Shown here: one piece after another, positions 6,478 to 12,573 of the stretch
Position numbering within the stretch: the stretch's first letter is position 1
Layout of the letters: each line of letters opens with the position of its first letter
From: an uncultured Paraprevotella sp.
GTDB taxonomy: Bacteria > Bacteroidota > Bacteroidia > Bacteroidales > Bacteroidaceae
DNA length: 12,573 nucleotides
Reading direction: 5' to 3'
Assembly: GCA_910584955.1 (NCBI GenBank)
Contig: CAJUDC010000054.1
Coordinates: forward strand, 2,384-14,956
Translations under genes and position numbers: made by a program
The notes under the pieces: model-generated
The model's input: the letters and a program-made list of their open reading frames with translations, nothing else
What the model was told of the DNA's origin: nothing
Databases searched by the model: none

Positions 6478-6514
6478 AAAAAAAGCTCTCCCCCGACTCA
6501 CGTCGGAGGAGAGC
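6478..6514 (-). terminator. Rho-independent terminator of the galE transcript
   Basis: On the minus strand a stem of GCTCTCC and CCGAC arms (6508-6514/6485-6491 and 6502-6506/6493-6497, with one mismatch and a 4-base loop) is followed by seven T residues (complement of 6478-6484). There is no T-run on the plus-strand side. It lies about 180 bases after the galE stop, in galE's direction of transcription. Confidence 0.8.
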
Positions 6515-6637
6515 GACAACACAAACACAAAATAAAACACGACAAATCTCGTATGTACCGGCTCGTTCAATCCTTTCGGACTGACACATTCTCCTGGTAT
6601 TCACATAGTAAGAGAATCACCGAATCCGGTCATAGAG
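6515..6637. other. Unassigned 3' region between convergent terminators
   Basis: This stretch lies between the minus-strand terminator (6478-6514) and the plus-strand terminator (6638-6672). I find no open reading frame with family resemblance and no perfect TAnnTTTG box on either strand. It should be transcribed on both strands as overlapping 3' untranslated regions of the hydrolase gene and galE. A small RNA on the minus strand ending at the 6478 terminator is possible but not shown. Confidence 0.4.
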
Positions 6638-6672
6638 GCCGGCACCGTGAAAGTGCCGGCAAATTTTATTTA
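6638..6672 (+). terminator. Probable terminator of the lipoprotein-rsmG-hydrolase operon
   Basis: GCCGGCAC (6638-6645) pairs perfectly with GTGCCGGC (6653-6660) across a 7-base loop, and is followed by AAATTTTATTTATT. The T-rich tail is on the plus side only, so it fits termination of the rightward operon that ends at 6434. The U-tract is interrupted, so it may be weaker than the galE terminator. Confidence 0.6.
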
Positions 6673-6693
6673 TTAATAATCTTTATCTCAAAA

Positions 6694-7728
6694 TCACATG
6701 ATGCCTTTCTCACGAAGAGCGCACTGCCATTTCCATGCCGTAGCCAGCACCTCCTCCAACGGAGTATCGGCTTTCCAGCCTAACACTTTATTGGCTTTGT
6801 CCACATTGCCCCATACCTTCTCAATGTCACCGGCACGGCGTCCTACGATCTGATAGTTCAATTTCACGCCGGTAGCTTTCTCAAAGGCATTGATGAGCTC
6901 CAATACACTGGTACCCTTTCCGGTTCCGATATTGTAAACTTCCACCGGCTCCTCCGTCTTGTCTTCCATAATACGTGTCATGGCGCAGACATGGGCCTTG
7001 GCCAAGTCTACTACATAGATGTAGTCACGGATACAAGAACCGTCGGGCGTGTCGTAATCATCACCGAACACACTCAGTTTCTCACGGATACCCATAGCCG
7101 TCTGTGTCAGATACGGAATCAGATTCTGAGGCACGCCATTGGGCATCTCGCCGATAATAGCCGTCGGGTGCGAGCCGATGGGGTTAAAATAACGCAACAG
7201 AATGGCCTTGATAGGCGAGCCGCTGTTTACGGTGTCGTATATAATCTCTTCGTTGATCTGCTTGGTATTTCCATAAGGGCTTTCCGCTTTCTTGATCGGG
7301 GTTTCCTCGGTAGCGGGCAATACGTCCGGCTGCCCGTAAACCGTGCAGGAAGAAGAGAAGATAATGCCTTTCACATCATACTTAGGCATCAATTCCAGCA
7401 GATTCACCAGAGATATGATATTGTTACGATAATACAATAAAGGCTTTTCAACACTTTCACCGACAGCCTTGCTGGCGGCGAAATGAATGATTCCACTTAT
7501 CTTGGGATATTTTTTAAACACAGCTTCCGTAGCCTCATAATCGCGCAAGTCCACTTTCTCGAATGCCGGACGGATACCGGAAATTTTTTCGATACCGTCG
7601 ATAACGTCTTCGCGGGAATTAGAAAGATTGTCTACAATAACCACATCATAACCGGCAGCCTGAAGCTCTACGGTAGTGTGCGATCCGATGAAACCGGTAC
7701 CGCCTGTAACCAAAATTGTTTCTTTCAT
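6694..7728 (-). CDS. galE: UDP-glucose 4-epimerase
   Basis: GalE interconverts UDP-glucose and UDP-galactose with tightly bound NAD+, serving galactose use and supplying UDP-galactose for glycan and surface polysaccharide synthesis. The 344-residue length is normal. The Rossmann motif is GGTGFIGSHT at 9-18, IVDNLSNS lies at 31-38, and HFAASKAVGES at 82-92. The catalytic residues are in SSSCTVYG (S126-G132) and PYGNTK (Y152, K156, the YxxxK pair). RYFNPIGSHP and GDYDTPDGSCIRDYIYV further on are typical of GalE rather than other short-chain epimerases. It has its own -7 box and is separated from the rnf operon upstream by a strong terminator. Its transcript should run on to the terminator at 6478-6514. 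Confidence 0.96.
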   Translation of the reverse strand: MKETILVTGGTGFIGSHTTVELQAAGYDVVIVDNLSNSREDVIDGIEKISGIRPAFEKVDLRDYEATEAVFKKYPKISGIIHFAASKAVGESVEKPLLYYRNNIISLVNLLELMPKYDVKGIIFSSSCTVYGQPDVLPATEETPIKKAESPYGNTKQINEEIIYDTVNSGSPIKAILLRYFNPIGSHPTAIIGEMPNGVPQNLIPYLTQTAMGIREKLSVFGDDYDTPDGSCIRDYIYVVDLAKAHVCAMTRIMEDKTEEPVEVYNIGTGKGTSVLELINAFEKATGVKLNYQIVGRRAGDIEKVWGNVDKANKVLGWKADTPLEEVLATAWKWQCALREKGIM

Positions 7729-7761
7729 TTCTTTTATTTGTTGTAAGGTTCTTTAAAAAAG

Positions 7762-7769
7762 CAAATATA
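7762..7769 (-). promoter_or_regulatory. -7 box of galE
   Basis: The minus strand reads TATATTTG followed by C, a perfect TAnnTTTGC. Transcription should start near 7755, giving a leader of about 27 bases before the ATG at 7728. The -33 position has only ATTC-like sequence. It lies directly downstream of the rnf terminator, so galE is an independent unit. Confidence 0.72.
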
Positions 7770-7815
7770 AGAAATAAATAGATATTCCGAATAAAAAAGC
7801 TAAAAAATATTACAG

Positions 7816-7847
7816 AAAAAAGCCCGGAGCTTTGTCCGGGCTTTTTA
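7816..7847 (-). terminator. Terminator of the rnf operon
   Basis: A 12-bp stem (AAAAAGCCCGGA at 7817-7828 with TCCGGGCTTTTT at 7835-7846) and 6-base loop has T-runs on both sides, so it can act in both directions. It lies 25 bases after the rnfA stop codon (7872), and on the minus strand ends in six T residues. No plus-strand gene ends nearby, so its job is to end rnfBCDGEA transcription before the galE promoter. Confidence 0.88.
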
Positions 7848-7871
7848 TATATACCAAAAACAGATCGGCTC

Positions 7872-8483
7872 TTACTGAGCGAACAAGGCCCGCAAGCCGT
7901 TGTCAACACCGCTGAAGCCCATAAAGGCCATTGCCAGCAGACCGGCCGTAACCAAAGCAATGCTCATCCCTTGCATCCCCTTGGGAACGGCAGTCATGGA
8001 AAGCTGCTCGCGGATACCGGCAAAAATGATCAAGGCCAGTCCGAAGCCTAATGCCGTGCTCAGCGCATACCAGATACCCATCAGCAGATTGAAGTCTTTC
8101 TGAATAACCAGTATGGCAACACCAAGCACCGCACAGTTGGTCGTAATCAAAGGCAGGAAAACCCCCAATGCCTGATACAAGGCCGGAGACACTTTTTTCA
8201 GAATGATCTCAACCATCTGCACCAAAGCCGCAATCACCAGAATAAAGGCTATAGTCTGCAAATAGCCCAAGCCATACGGATCAAGCACAAACTTCTGCAA
8301 GCAATAAGTCACCAGCGTAGCCAATACCAAAACGAATGCCACGGCACCTGCCATACCTGTTGCCGTTTCAATCTTTTTCGACACGCCCAAAAACGGACAG
8401 ATGCCAAGAATCTGTGAGAAAACGACGTTATTGACAAAGATAGCCGATATAAATACAATCAAATATTCAAATACAGAATCCAT
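7872..8483 (-). CDS. rnfA: Rnf complex subunit RnfA (integral membrane)
   Basis: RnfA is one of the two antiparallel six-helix subunits at the heart of the Rnf ferredoxin:NAD+ oxidoreductase in the cytoplasmic membrane. The 203-residue length is typical. NNVVFSQILGICPFLG (about 18-33, with C29) and LITTNCAVLGVA (about 112-123, with C117) are the conserved half-helix segments; with the matching cysteines of RnfE they hold an iron-sulfur centre in the membrane core of Rnf and Nqr complexes. Hydrophobic stretches fit about six membrane spans. It is the last gene of the operon, 21 bases after rnfE. GAGGAG stands 9 bases before the ATG, an unusually clear ribosome binding site for this lineage. 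The short tail ends in RALFAQ. Confidence 0.96.
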   Translation of the reverse strand: MDSVFEYLIVFISAIFVNNVVFSQILGICPFLGVSKKIETATGMAGAVAFVLVLATLVTYCLQKFVLDPYGLGYLQTIAFILVIAALVQMVEIILKKVSPALYQALGVFLPLITTNCAVLGVAILVIQKDFNLLMGIWYALSTALGFGLALIIFAGIREQLSMTAVPKGMQGMSIALVTAGLLAMAFMGFSGVDNGLRALFAQ

Positions 8484-8504
8484 AATTTTTTTCTCCTCTA
8501 TATA

Positions 8505-9089
8505 TTATGCTTTTTTGAGTTTGTTTACAATCGCTATCAGATATCCCAATACAATGAATGCACCAGGGGCCAATACAAACATGAGCATACCGTAATTCTC
8601 AGAATACAATTCCCATCCGAACAGATGACCGGTCCCCAAGATCTCGCGCACGGCTCCCAGCACGGTCAAGGCTATCGTAAAGCCCAGTCCCATGCCCAGA
8701 CCGTCGAAGAACGAAGAGAAGACACCGTTTTTGCAAGCAAAGGCTTCCGCCCGTCCCAGGATGATGCAGTTCACTACAATCAAAGGAATGAAAAGACCCA
8801 GTGAGGCATATATTCCCGGTACGAACGCTTGCATACACATCTGAAGCGCCGTAACAAACGAAGCGATCACCACAATGAAAGAAGGGATACGCACCATATC
8901 GGGAATCAAATTCTTGATCAGTGAAATAACGACGTTGGAACAAATCAGAACGAATGTAGTGGCCAATCCCATGGATGCACCGTTCAATGCCGACGAGGTG
9001 GTACCCAGCGTAGGACACATACCCAAAAGAAGTACAAAAGTGGGATTTTCCTTGACGATTCCGTTCATCAACACTTTAAAGTTATTCAT
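8505..9089 (-). CDS. rnfE: Rnf complex subunit RnfE (integral membrane)
   Basis: RnfE is the homologous partner of RnfA (NqrD family), about six membrane spans. I choose the ATG at 9089 (MNNFKVLMNG, 194 residues). AAAAGGAG at 9098-9105 lies 8 bases upstream of it, whereas the GTG three codons earlier (9098) overlaps that site. LLLGMCPTLGTTSSALNGA carries C25, and FIPLIVVNCIILGRAEAFA carries C108, the two cysteines that pair with those of RnfA around the intramembrane iron-sulfur centre. Further conserved segments are FFDGLGMGLGFTIAL and the REILGTG loop. The carboxy terminus is short and basic (NKLKKA). It sits about 18 bases after rnfG and 21 before rnfA. Confidence 0.95.
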   Translation of the reverse strand: MNNFKVLMNGIVKENPTFVLLLGMCPTLGTTSSALNGASMGLATTFVLICSNVVISLIKNLIPDMVRIPSFIVVIASFVTALQMCMQAFVPGIYASLGLFIPLIVVNCIILGRAEAFACKNGVFSSFFDGLGMGLGFTIALTVLGAVREILGTGHLFGWELYSENYGMLMFVLAPGAFIVLGYLIAIVNKLKKA

Positions 9090-9097
9090 AGCATACA

Positions 9098-9105
9098 CTC
9101 CTTTT
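9098..9105 (-). promoter_or_regulatory. Shine-Dalgarno site that fixes the rnfE start
   Basis: The minus strand reads AAAAGGAG, with 8 bases to the ATG at 9089. It overlaps the upstream GTG, which therefore cannot use it. This favours the 194-residue form of RnfE. Confidence 0.7.
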
Positions 9106-9107
9106 CT

Positions 9108-9758
9108 TTATGAATTAATAGAATCGTTTGAAGCAGCGGGGATTTCCGCATTTTCTTGCCGGCTTGACTGCGTAGCTCCGCTGGCAACATCCGCTGTTCC
9201 GCCCTCCTGTCGGTTTTTGTAAGCGGCATAGGCGGCATTGACCGCTCCCAGAAAAGCACGGCTGGTAATGGTAGAGGCTGTAATGGCATCCACCTCACCG
9301 CCATCCTTGCTTACTGCAAGTTCCTTCTCTCCGGGATTCTTACCTATAATATCGCCCTTCTGCCCTTTTTGGAACCACGTTTCGGCTTTCACACCCAGAC
9401 CGGGAGTCTCCTGCGTAGCCAGAATCGTATACCCCATAATGGCTCCTTGTTCGTTAAAGCCTACCAGCACCTTCAACGGACCGCCGAAACCGCCGGCAAC
9501 CGTTTCTACAGCCACTCCTTTGTCCGTAGGATAGACAACAGTGCTTTCATTGATACTGTCGGGGGCTTCCACCTGAAGTTCTCCCTGGACAGAACCCAAA
9601 ATGACTTTCTTGATTCCATCCTGCAAGTTTTTAGCGTTGATGGCTTTAATAGGATCCTGGGTTATCTTGTTGATATACGCCAGCGCGCCGCCGGCTATAA
9701 CGGATATGGCGGTAAGAACTACAACCATATTCACCAATGACGATTTCAGTTTCTTCAT
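9108..9758 (-). CDS. rnfG: Rnf complex subunit RnfG (FMN-binding, periplasmic)
   Basis: RnfG carries covalently bound FMN and passes electrons on the outer face of the membrane. This 216-residue protein has one amino-terminal membrane anchor (about 8-30), then the FMN-binding domain with ETPGLGVKAE (117-126). The expected flavinylation site is DAITASTITSRA (157-168), which fits Dxx(S/T)(G/A)(A/S)T with T163 as the likely modified residue; the usual G-A is replaced by A-S. After the domain there is a low-complexity tail of about 35 residues rich in A, S, Q, E and N. It contains DVASGAT (190-196), a perfect copy of the classic DxxSGAT motif. The ATG overlaps the rnfD stop (ATGA) and is preceded by a perfect ribosome binding site at 9765-9773. 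Attachment of FMN would need an ApbE-type transferase, not in this window. Confidence 0.94.
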   Translation of the reverse strand: MKKLKSSLVNMVVVLTAISVIAGGALAYINKITQDPIKAINAKNLQDGIKKVILGSVQGELQVEAPDSINESTVVYPTDKGVAVETVAGGFGGPLKVLVGFNEQGAIMGYTILATQETPGLGVKAETWFQKGQKGDIIGKNPGEKELAVSKDGGEVDAITASTITSRAFLGAVNAAYAAYKNRQEGGTADVASGATQSSRQENAEIPAASNDSINS

Positions 9759-10744
9759 TTTTTCATCACCTCCCCAAATCTTTTAGGTTTGCAATACGTA
9801 TTGATTAACGGCGTGAAGGCATTCATAATAAGAATGGCGAACGACATACCCTCTGGATATGCTCCGAACATTCGGATAACTACCGTAAGCAGACCGATTG
9901 ATACACCGTAAACAAGCTGTCCTTGCGCTGTCATGGGTGATGTGACATAATCGGTAGCCATGAAACAGGCGCCCAACATCAAACCACCGGTACAGAGCAC
10001 CTGCTCGGGAGAGGCATATACCGGATTGGCCAGATGGAACAAACCGGAAAGAATCGCTACCGTTCCCAAAATAGATACGGGAATATGCCAGGTAATAATG
10101 CGCTTCACCAACATATAAATCAGTCCGATCAACAATGCCAGCGCACTAACCTCACCCAGACATCCCCCGGTCTGTCCCAAAAACAAGTCCATAGAAGAAG
10201 GAAGTTCCGCAAGGGCCTGTACACCTCCGCCATTGACGGCATGTTTCATGATAGCCAGCGGAGTGGCGGCGGTTGTGGCATCGGTATAGGCTGTCAGTTG
10301 TCCGCTCACCGGCCAAGAAGTCATTTGAACGGGAAAGGACACAAGCAGGAAGACACGCCCTACCAAAGCCGGATTGAACGGATTGCATCCCAAGCCGCCA
10401 AACGTCAGTTTCCCGATCCCGATAGCAACCAAAGCACCGATAATAATAATCCAAAGAGGCAGGTTGGAAGGAAGGTTAAAGCCCAACAACAGACCGGTCA
10501 GTACAGCCGATCCGTCGGCAATCGTCAGCCTGTTGCTCTTTAAAATAAATCGAGTGATGGCCCATTCGAAAAACACACAGGCCAGCACGGAGGTAGCCAT
10601 GACAATGGCCGCTCCCCAACCGAAATAGAACAAGGAGGCTAGCAAGGCCGGCACCAAGGCTATACACACACCATACATATTCCGCTGAACGCTGTCGCGA
10701 CCGTGAACATGCGGTGAAAGTGAAATGATTAATTTATTTGCCAT
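9755..10744 (-). CDS. rnfD: Rnf complex subunit RnfD (flavoprotein, integral membrane)
   Basis: RnfD is a polytopic membrane subunit (NqrB/RnfD family, eight or more predicted spans) that carries covalent FMN on a threonine. The 329-residue protein begins with LIISLSPHVHGRDSVQRNMYGV, typical of the family. GGLGCNPFNPALVGRVFLL lies at about 116-134, and the flavinylation segment TDATTAATPLA at about 154-164, where T161 is the likely modified residue; Ala replaces the usual Gly of the S/TGAT motif. YVTSPMTAQGQLVYGVSIGLL and the tail region AILIMNAFTPLINTYCKPKRFG are also characteristic. It lies 12 bases after rnfC and overlaps rnfG by 4 bases. No strong Shine-Dalgarno site precedes its ATG. Confidence 0.95.
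   Translation of the reverse strand: MANKLIISLSPHVHGRDSVQRNMYGVCIALVPALLASLFYFGWGAAIVMATSVLACVFFEWAITRFILKSNRLTIADGSAVLTGLLLGFNLPSNLPLWIIIIGALVAIGIGKLTFGGLGCNPFNPALVGRVFLLVSFPVQMTSWPVSGQLTAYTDATTAATPLAIMKHAVNGGGVQALAELPSSMDLFLGQTGGCLGEVSALALLIGLIYMLVKRIITWHIPVSILGTVAILSGLFHLANPVYASPEQVLCTGGLMLGACFMATDYVTSPMTAQGQLVYGVSIGLLTVVIRMFGAYPEGMSFAILIMNAFTPLINTYCKPKRFGEVMKK
9765..9773 (-). promoter_or_regulatory. Perfect Shine-Dalgarno site for rnfG inside the end of rnfD
   Basis: The minus strand reads GGAGGTGAT, fully complementary to the anti-Shine-Dalgarno core AUCACCUCC of 16S rRNA, 6 bases before the rnfG ATG. It is encoded within the last codons of rnfD (GEVMKK). Such long matches are uncommon among Bacteroides genes. 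Confidence 0.8.
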
Positions 10745-10756
10745 AGTTATAAATTC

Positions 10757-12103
10757 TTATTTTTTTGCATTACGCGCTCTGATAAGCGCCATTACAGTAC
10801 TCTTTCCCGTACGTATGTTATCCAACAAAGGACGGTAAGACGGACAGGTAAACTGACAGGAACCGCATTCTATACAAGAAACAACATCATTGTTCTCTGC
10901 CAGATCCCAGTTTTTATGCGCCGAAGCCGTAGCCAGCAAATAGGGTTCCAGCCCCATGGGACATGCACCCACACACTTGGCGCAACGGATGCAGGGCTGA
11001 ACCTCACCGCGACGGGCTTCTTTCTTATTCATGATCAACAAGCCCGATGATCCCTTACAAACAGGAATGTCCAAATGAAGCAAAGCTTTTCCCATCATCG
11101 GACCGCCGCCAATCACCTTTCCCGTATCTTCGGGAAGACCGCCGCATTCTTCGATCAACTGGCTCATCGGCGTGCCGATACGTGCCCGGAAGTTGGAAGG
11201 ATTATTCACGCTCTTTCCCGTCACCGTGATGATACGCTCAAACAGCGGCTTATTCTTCATGACGGCTTCATATACAGCATAAGCCGTTCCCACATTCTGC
11301 ACCACCGCACCTACATGAATAGGAATAGCCGGAGGGGCAGGTACTTCGCGACCGATTACGGCGTCGATAAGCTGTTTTTCGCCTCCTTGCGGATATTTCA
11401 CTTGTAGGGGGACGACCTCTATGTGGGGGTATATCCCGGCTTTATCCGTCATCAGACGAATGGCGTCCGGCTTATTATTTTCAATGGCGATGTAACCTTT
11501 GGTCACTCCCACCGCTTTCATGATCAGATCTACTCCTACCAGAATTTGTTCGGGTTTCTCCAACATCAGACGATGATCGGCCGTCAAATAAGGTTCGCAT
11601 TCTACGGCATTAATGATCACACACTCCGCTTTCGTTCCCGGAGGAGGCGATAACTTCACATGGCAGGGGAACGTAGCTCCACCCATACCGACGATACCGG
11701 CGTCCTTGATTTTAGAGACAATGTCCTTGGCTGTGAGTTCAGGACGATCTTTCAACTTCACCAGATCATTACTTCGGTCTATGGATTCTTCCCATTCGTC
11801 TCCCTCAACATCCACGAAAATAGCCGGACGACGATAGCCGCTGGCATCAACGATGGCATCGATTTTCGACACTTTTCCTGAAACAGAAGAGAATACGGGT
11901 GCTGACACGAATCCGTCTGCCTCGGCCAGCATCGTGCCGACTTTTACCAAATCCCCCTTAACTACCACCGGTTTTGCCGGAGCACCAATATGCTGATACA
12001 AGGAAAACACAGCCTGCTTGGGCAAACCGGCTTCTCTGATCGGGCTTTGGGCAGACAATTTATTTTCGGACGGATGAACCCCGCCCCGCTTAAATGTCTT
12101 CAC
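10757..12103 (-). CDS. rnfC: Rnf complex subunit RnfC (NADH-binding, iron-sulfur)
   Basis: RnfC is the peripheral cytoplasmic subunit that binds NAD(H) and FMN and links to RnfB. The 448-residue length is typical. The start is GTG at 12103; an in-frame TAA three codons upstream rules out a longer form. FKRGGVHPSENK opens the amino-terminal barrel-sandwich domain. GIVGMGGATFPCHVKL and NAVECEPYLTADHRLM form the nucleotide and flavin site of the Nqo1-like fold. An SLBB-type segment follows (ITVTGKSVNNPSNFRARIGTP region). Two iron-sulfur motifs close it, CIRCAKCVGACP and CIECGSCQFTCP, each CxxCxxCxxxCP. It lies 34 bases after rnfB and 12 before rnfD. Confidence 0.96.
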   Translation of the reverse strand: MKTFKRGGVHPSENKLSAQSPIREAGLPKQAVFSLYQHIGAPAKPVVVKGDLVKVGTMLAEADGFVSAPVFSSVSGKVSKIDAIVDASGYRRPAIFVDVEGDEWEESIDRSNDLVKLKDRPELTAKDIVSKIKDAGIVGMGGATFPCHVKLSPPPGTKAECVIINAVECEPYLTADHRLMLEKPEQILVGVDLIMKAVGVTKGYIAIENNKPDAIRLMTDKAGIYPHIEVVPLQVKYPQGGEKQLIDAVIGREVPAPPAIPIHVGAVVQNVGTAYAVYEAVMKNKPLFERIITVTGKSVNNPSNFRARIGTPMSQLIEECGGLPEDTGKVIGGGPMMGKALLHLDIPVCKGSSGLLIMNKKEARRGEVQPCIRCAKCVGACPMGLEPYLLATASAHKNWDLAENNDVVSCIECGSCQFTCPSYRPLLDNIRTGKSTVMALIRARNAKK

Positions 12104-12137
12104 TTTTACTCGTTATTTTATGTTTTATACTTATCTG

Positions 12138-12573
12138 TTACTTATCACTTTTTACGGCACTTTCGGAAACGGAAGCCGGATCCGCTGACTTTGTCTCCTT
12201 AACAGGCGCTTGTCCCGTTGCTCCAGTTTCTGCCGCAACCTTAGGTTTACGAGGCGGGAAGTTGATGGCATGAATACAACCCTTCGGGCAAACTTCTTCG
12301 CACTTTCGGCACAATTTGCACTTTTCTGGATCAATATACGCCAGATTATTAGCCAAGGTTATCGCCTCGAAAGGACAAGTCTTTACGCACTTACCGCATC
12401 CGATACAAGACGCCTTACATACTTTGTTTGCCACAGCTCCTTTGTCGCGGTTGACACACAACACAGCCATCCGACGATTCTTAGGCCCTTTCGGACGCAA
12501 TTCGATAATCTTACGAGGACAGGTTTTCACACATGCCCCGCAAGCCGTACATAAATCCTCATTCACCTCGGCA
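12138..12573 (-). CDS. rnfB: Rnf complex subunit RnfB (ferredoxin-like), C-terminal part; runs off right edge
   Basis: RnfB is the ferredoxin-facing iron-sulfur subunit. Only the carboxy-terminal part is present; the frame stays open to base 12573 (…AEV before NEDLCTACG), and the GTG at 12566 is not the true start. The membrane anchor and first cluster lie outside the window. Visible are three CxxCxxCxxxCP motifs: CTACGACVKTCP, CIGCGKCVKTCP and CKLCRKCEEVCP, plus extra cysteines in CVNRDKGAVANKVCKASC. The protein ends in a hydrophilic tail of about 35 residues rich in A, K, E, S and P after INFPPRKPK, with no further motif. The operon should begin to the right of the window, so its promoter is not visible. 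Confidence 0.94.
   Translation of the reverse strand, partial: AEVNEDLCTACGACVKTCPRKIIELRPKGPKNRRMAVLCVNRDKGAVANKVCKASCIGCGKCVKTCPFEAITLANNLAYIDPEKCKLCRKCEEVCPKGCIHAINFPPRKPKVAAETGATGQAPVKETKSADPASVSESAVKSDK

Noticed and set aside
12128..12146. Direct repeat TACTTATC twice with an 11-base period between rnfC and rnfB
   Set aside because: Only two 8-base copies in AT-rich intergenic sequence, one overlapping the rnfB stop codon; could be chance.
12138..12566. Treating the GTG at 12566 as the start of a small ferredoxin gene
   Set aside because: The frame is open to the window edge, the position before rnfC is where rnfB belongs, and the cluster motifs match the end of RnfB.

Overview
The window looks like chromosome from a member of the Bacteroidaceae (Bacteroides/Phocaeicola type). 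Three things point there. The promoters match the Bacteroides -7 consensus TAnnTTTG upstream of six genes. The gene products read like Bacteroides orthologues, including the glgB amino terminus, KdsB, GalE, a MORN-repeat secreted protein and an Rnf operon in the order B-C-D-G-E-A. Most gene starts also lack a strong Shine-Dalgarno sequence. I cannot name the species.

Left part (1-3473, all on the minus strand, transcribed leftwards): kdsB (CMP-Kdo synthesis), a secreted MORN-repeat protein with 14 repeats of exactly 23 residues, an inositol-monophosphatase-family enzyme whose ATG directly follows the MORN stop codon, a YhcH/EbgC-type small protein, and the first 48 codons of glgB, which runs off the left edge. 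Recognisable -7 boxes lie upstream of kdsB, the MORN gene and yhcH.

Middle part (3567-6672, plus strand): a short, divergent FolK-like protein is transcribed divergently from kdsB. Next is a 326-bp gap that holds a degenerate 22-bp tandem repeat array. A three-gene cluster follows: a DUF3298-type lipoprotein, rsmG (16S rRNA G527 methylation) and a glyoxalase-II-like metallo-beta-lactamase-fold hydrolase. Its terminator appears to lie at 6638-6672, close to the end of the convergent galE gene. The galE terminator lies on the far side, at 6478-6514, so the two transcripts should overlap at their 3' ends.

Right part (6694-12573, minus strand): galE has its own promoter. A strong terminator at 7816-7847 ends the rnf operon (rnfB-C-D-G-E-A, with rnfB cut by the right edge). 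This operon encodes the membrane ferredoxin:NAD+ oxidoreductase, which couples electron transfer to Na+ or H+ transport. All the expected cofactor sites are visible: three CxxCxxCxxxCP motifs in the RnfB fragment, two in RnfC, flavinylation sites in RnfD and RnfG, and paired cysteines in RnfA and RnfE.

Most of the window is ordinary core genome. The points most worth checking are the 22-bp tandem array (4056-4165), a second and better-matching flavinylation motif (DxxSGAT) in the RnfG carboxy-terminal tail, the direct fusion of the MORN and inositol-phosphatase reading frames into one transcription unit, and the crossed terminators around 6478-6672. I see no clear new defence or mobile system, and no tRNA, rRNA, CRISPR array or insertion sequence.
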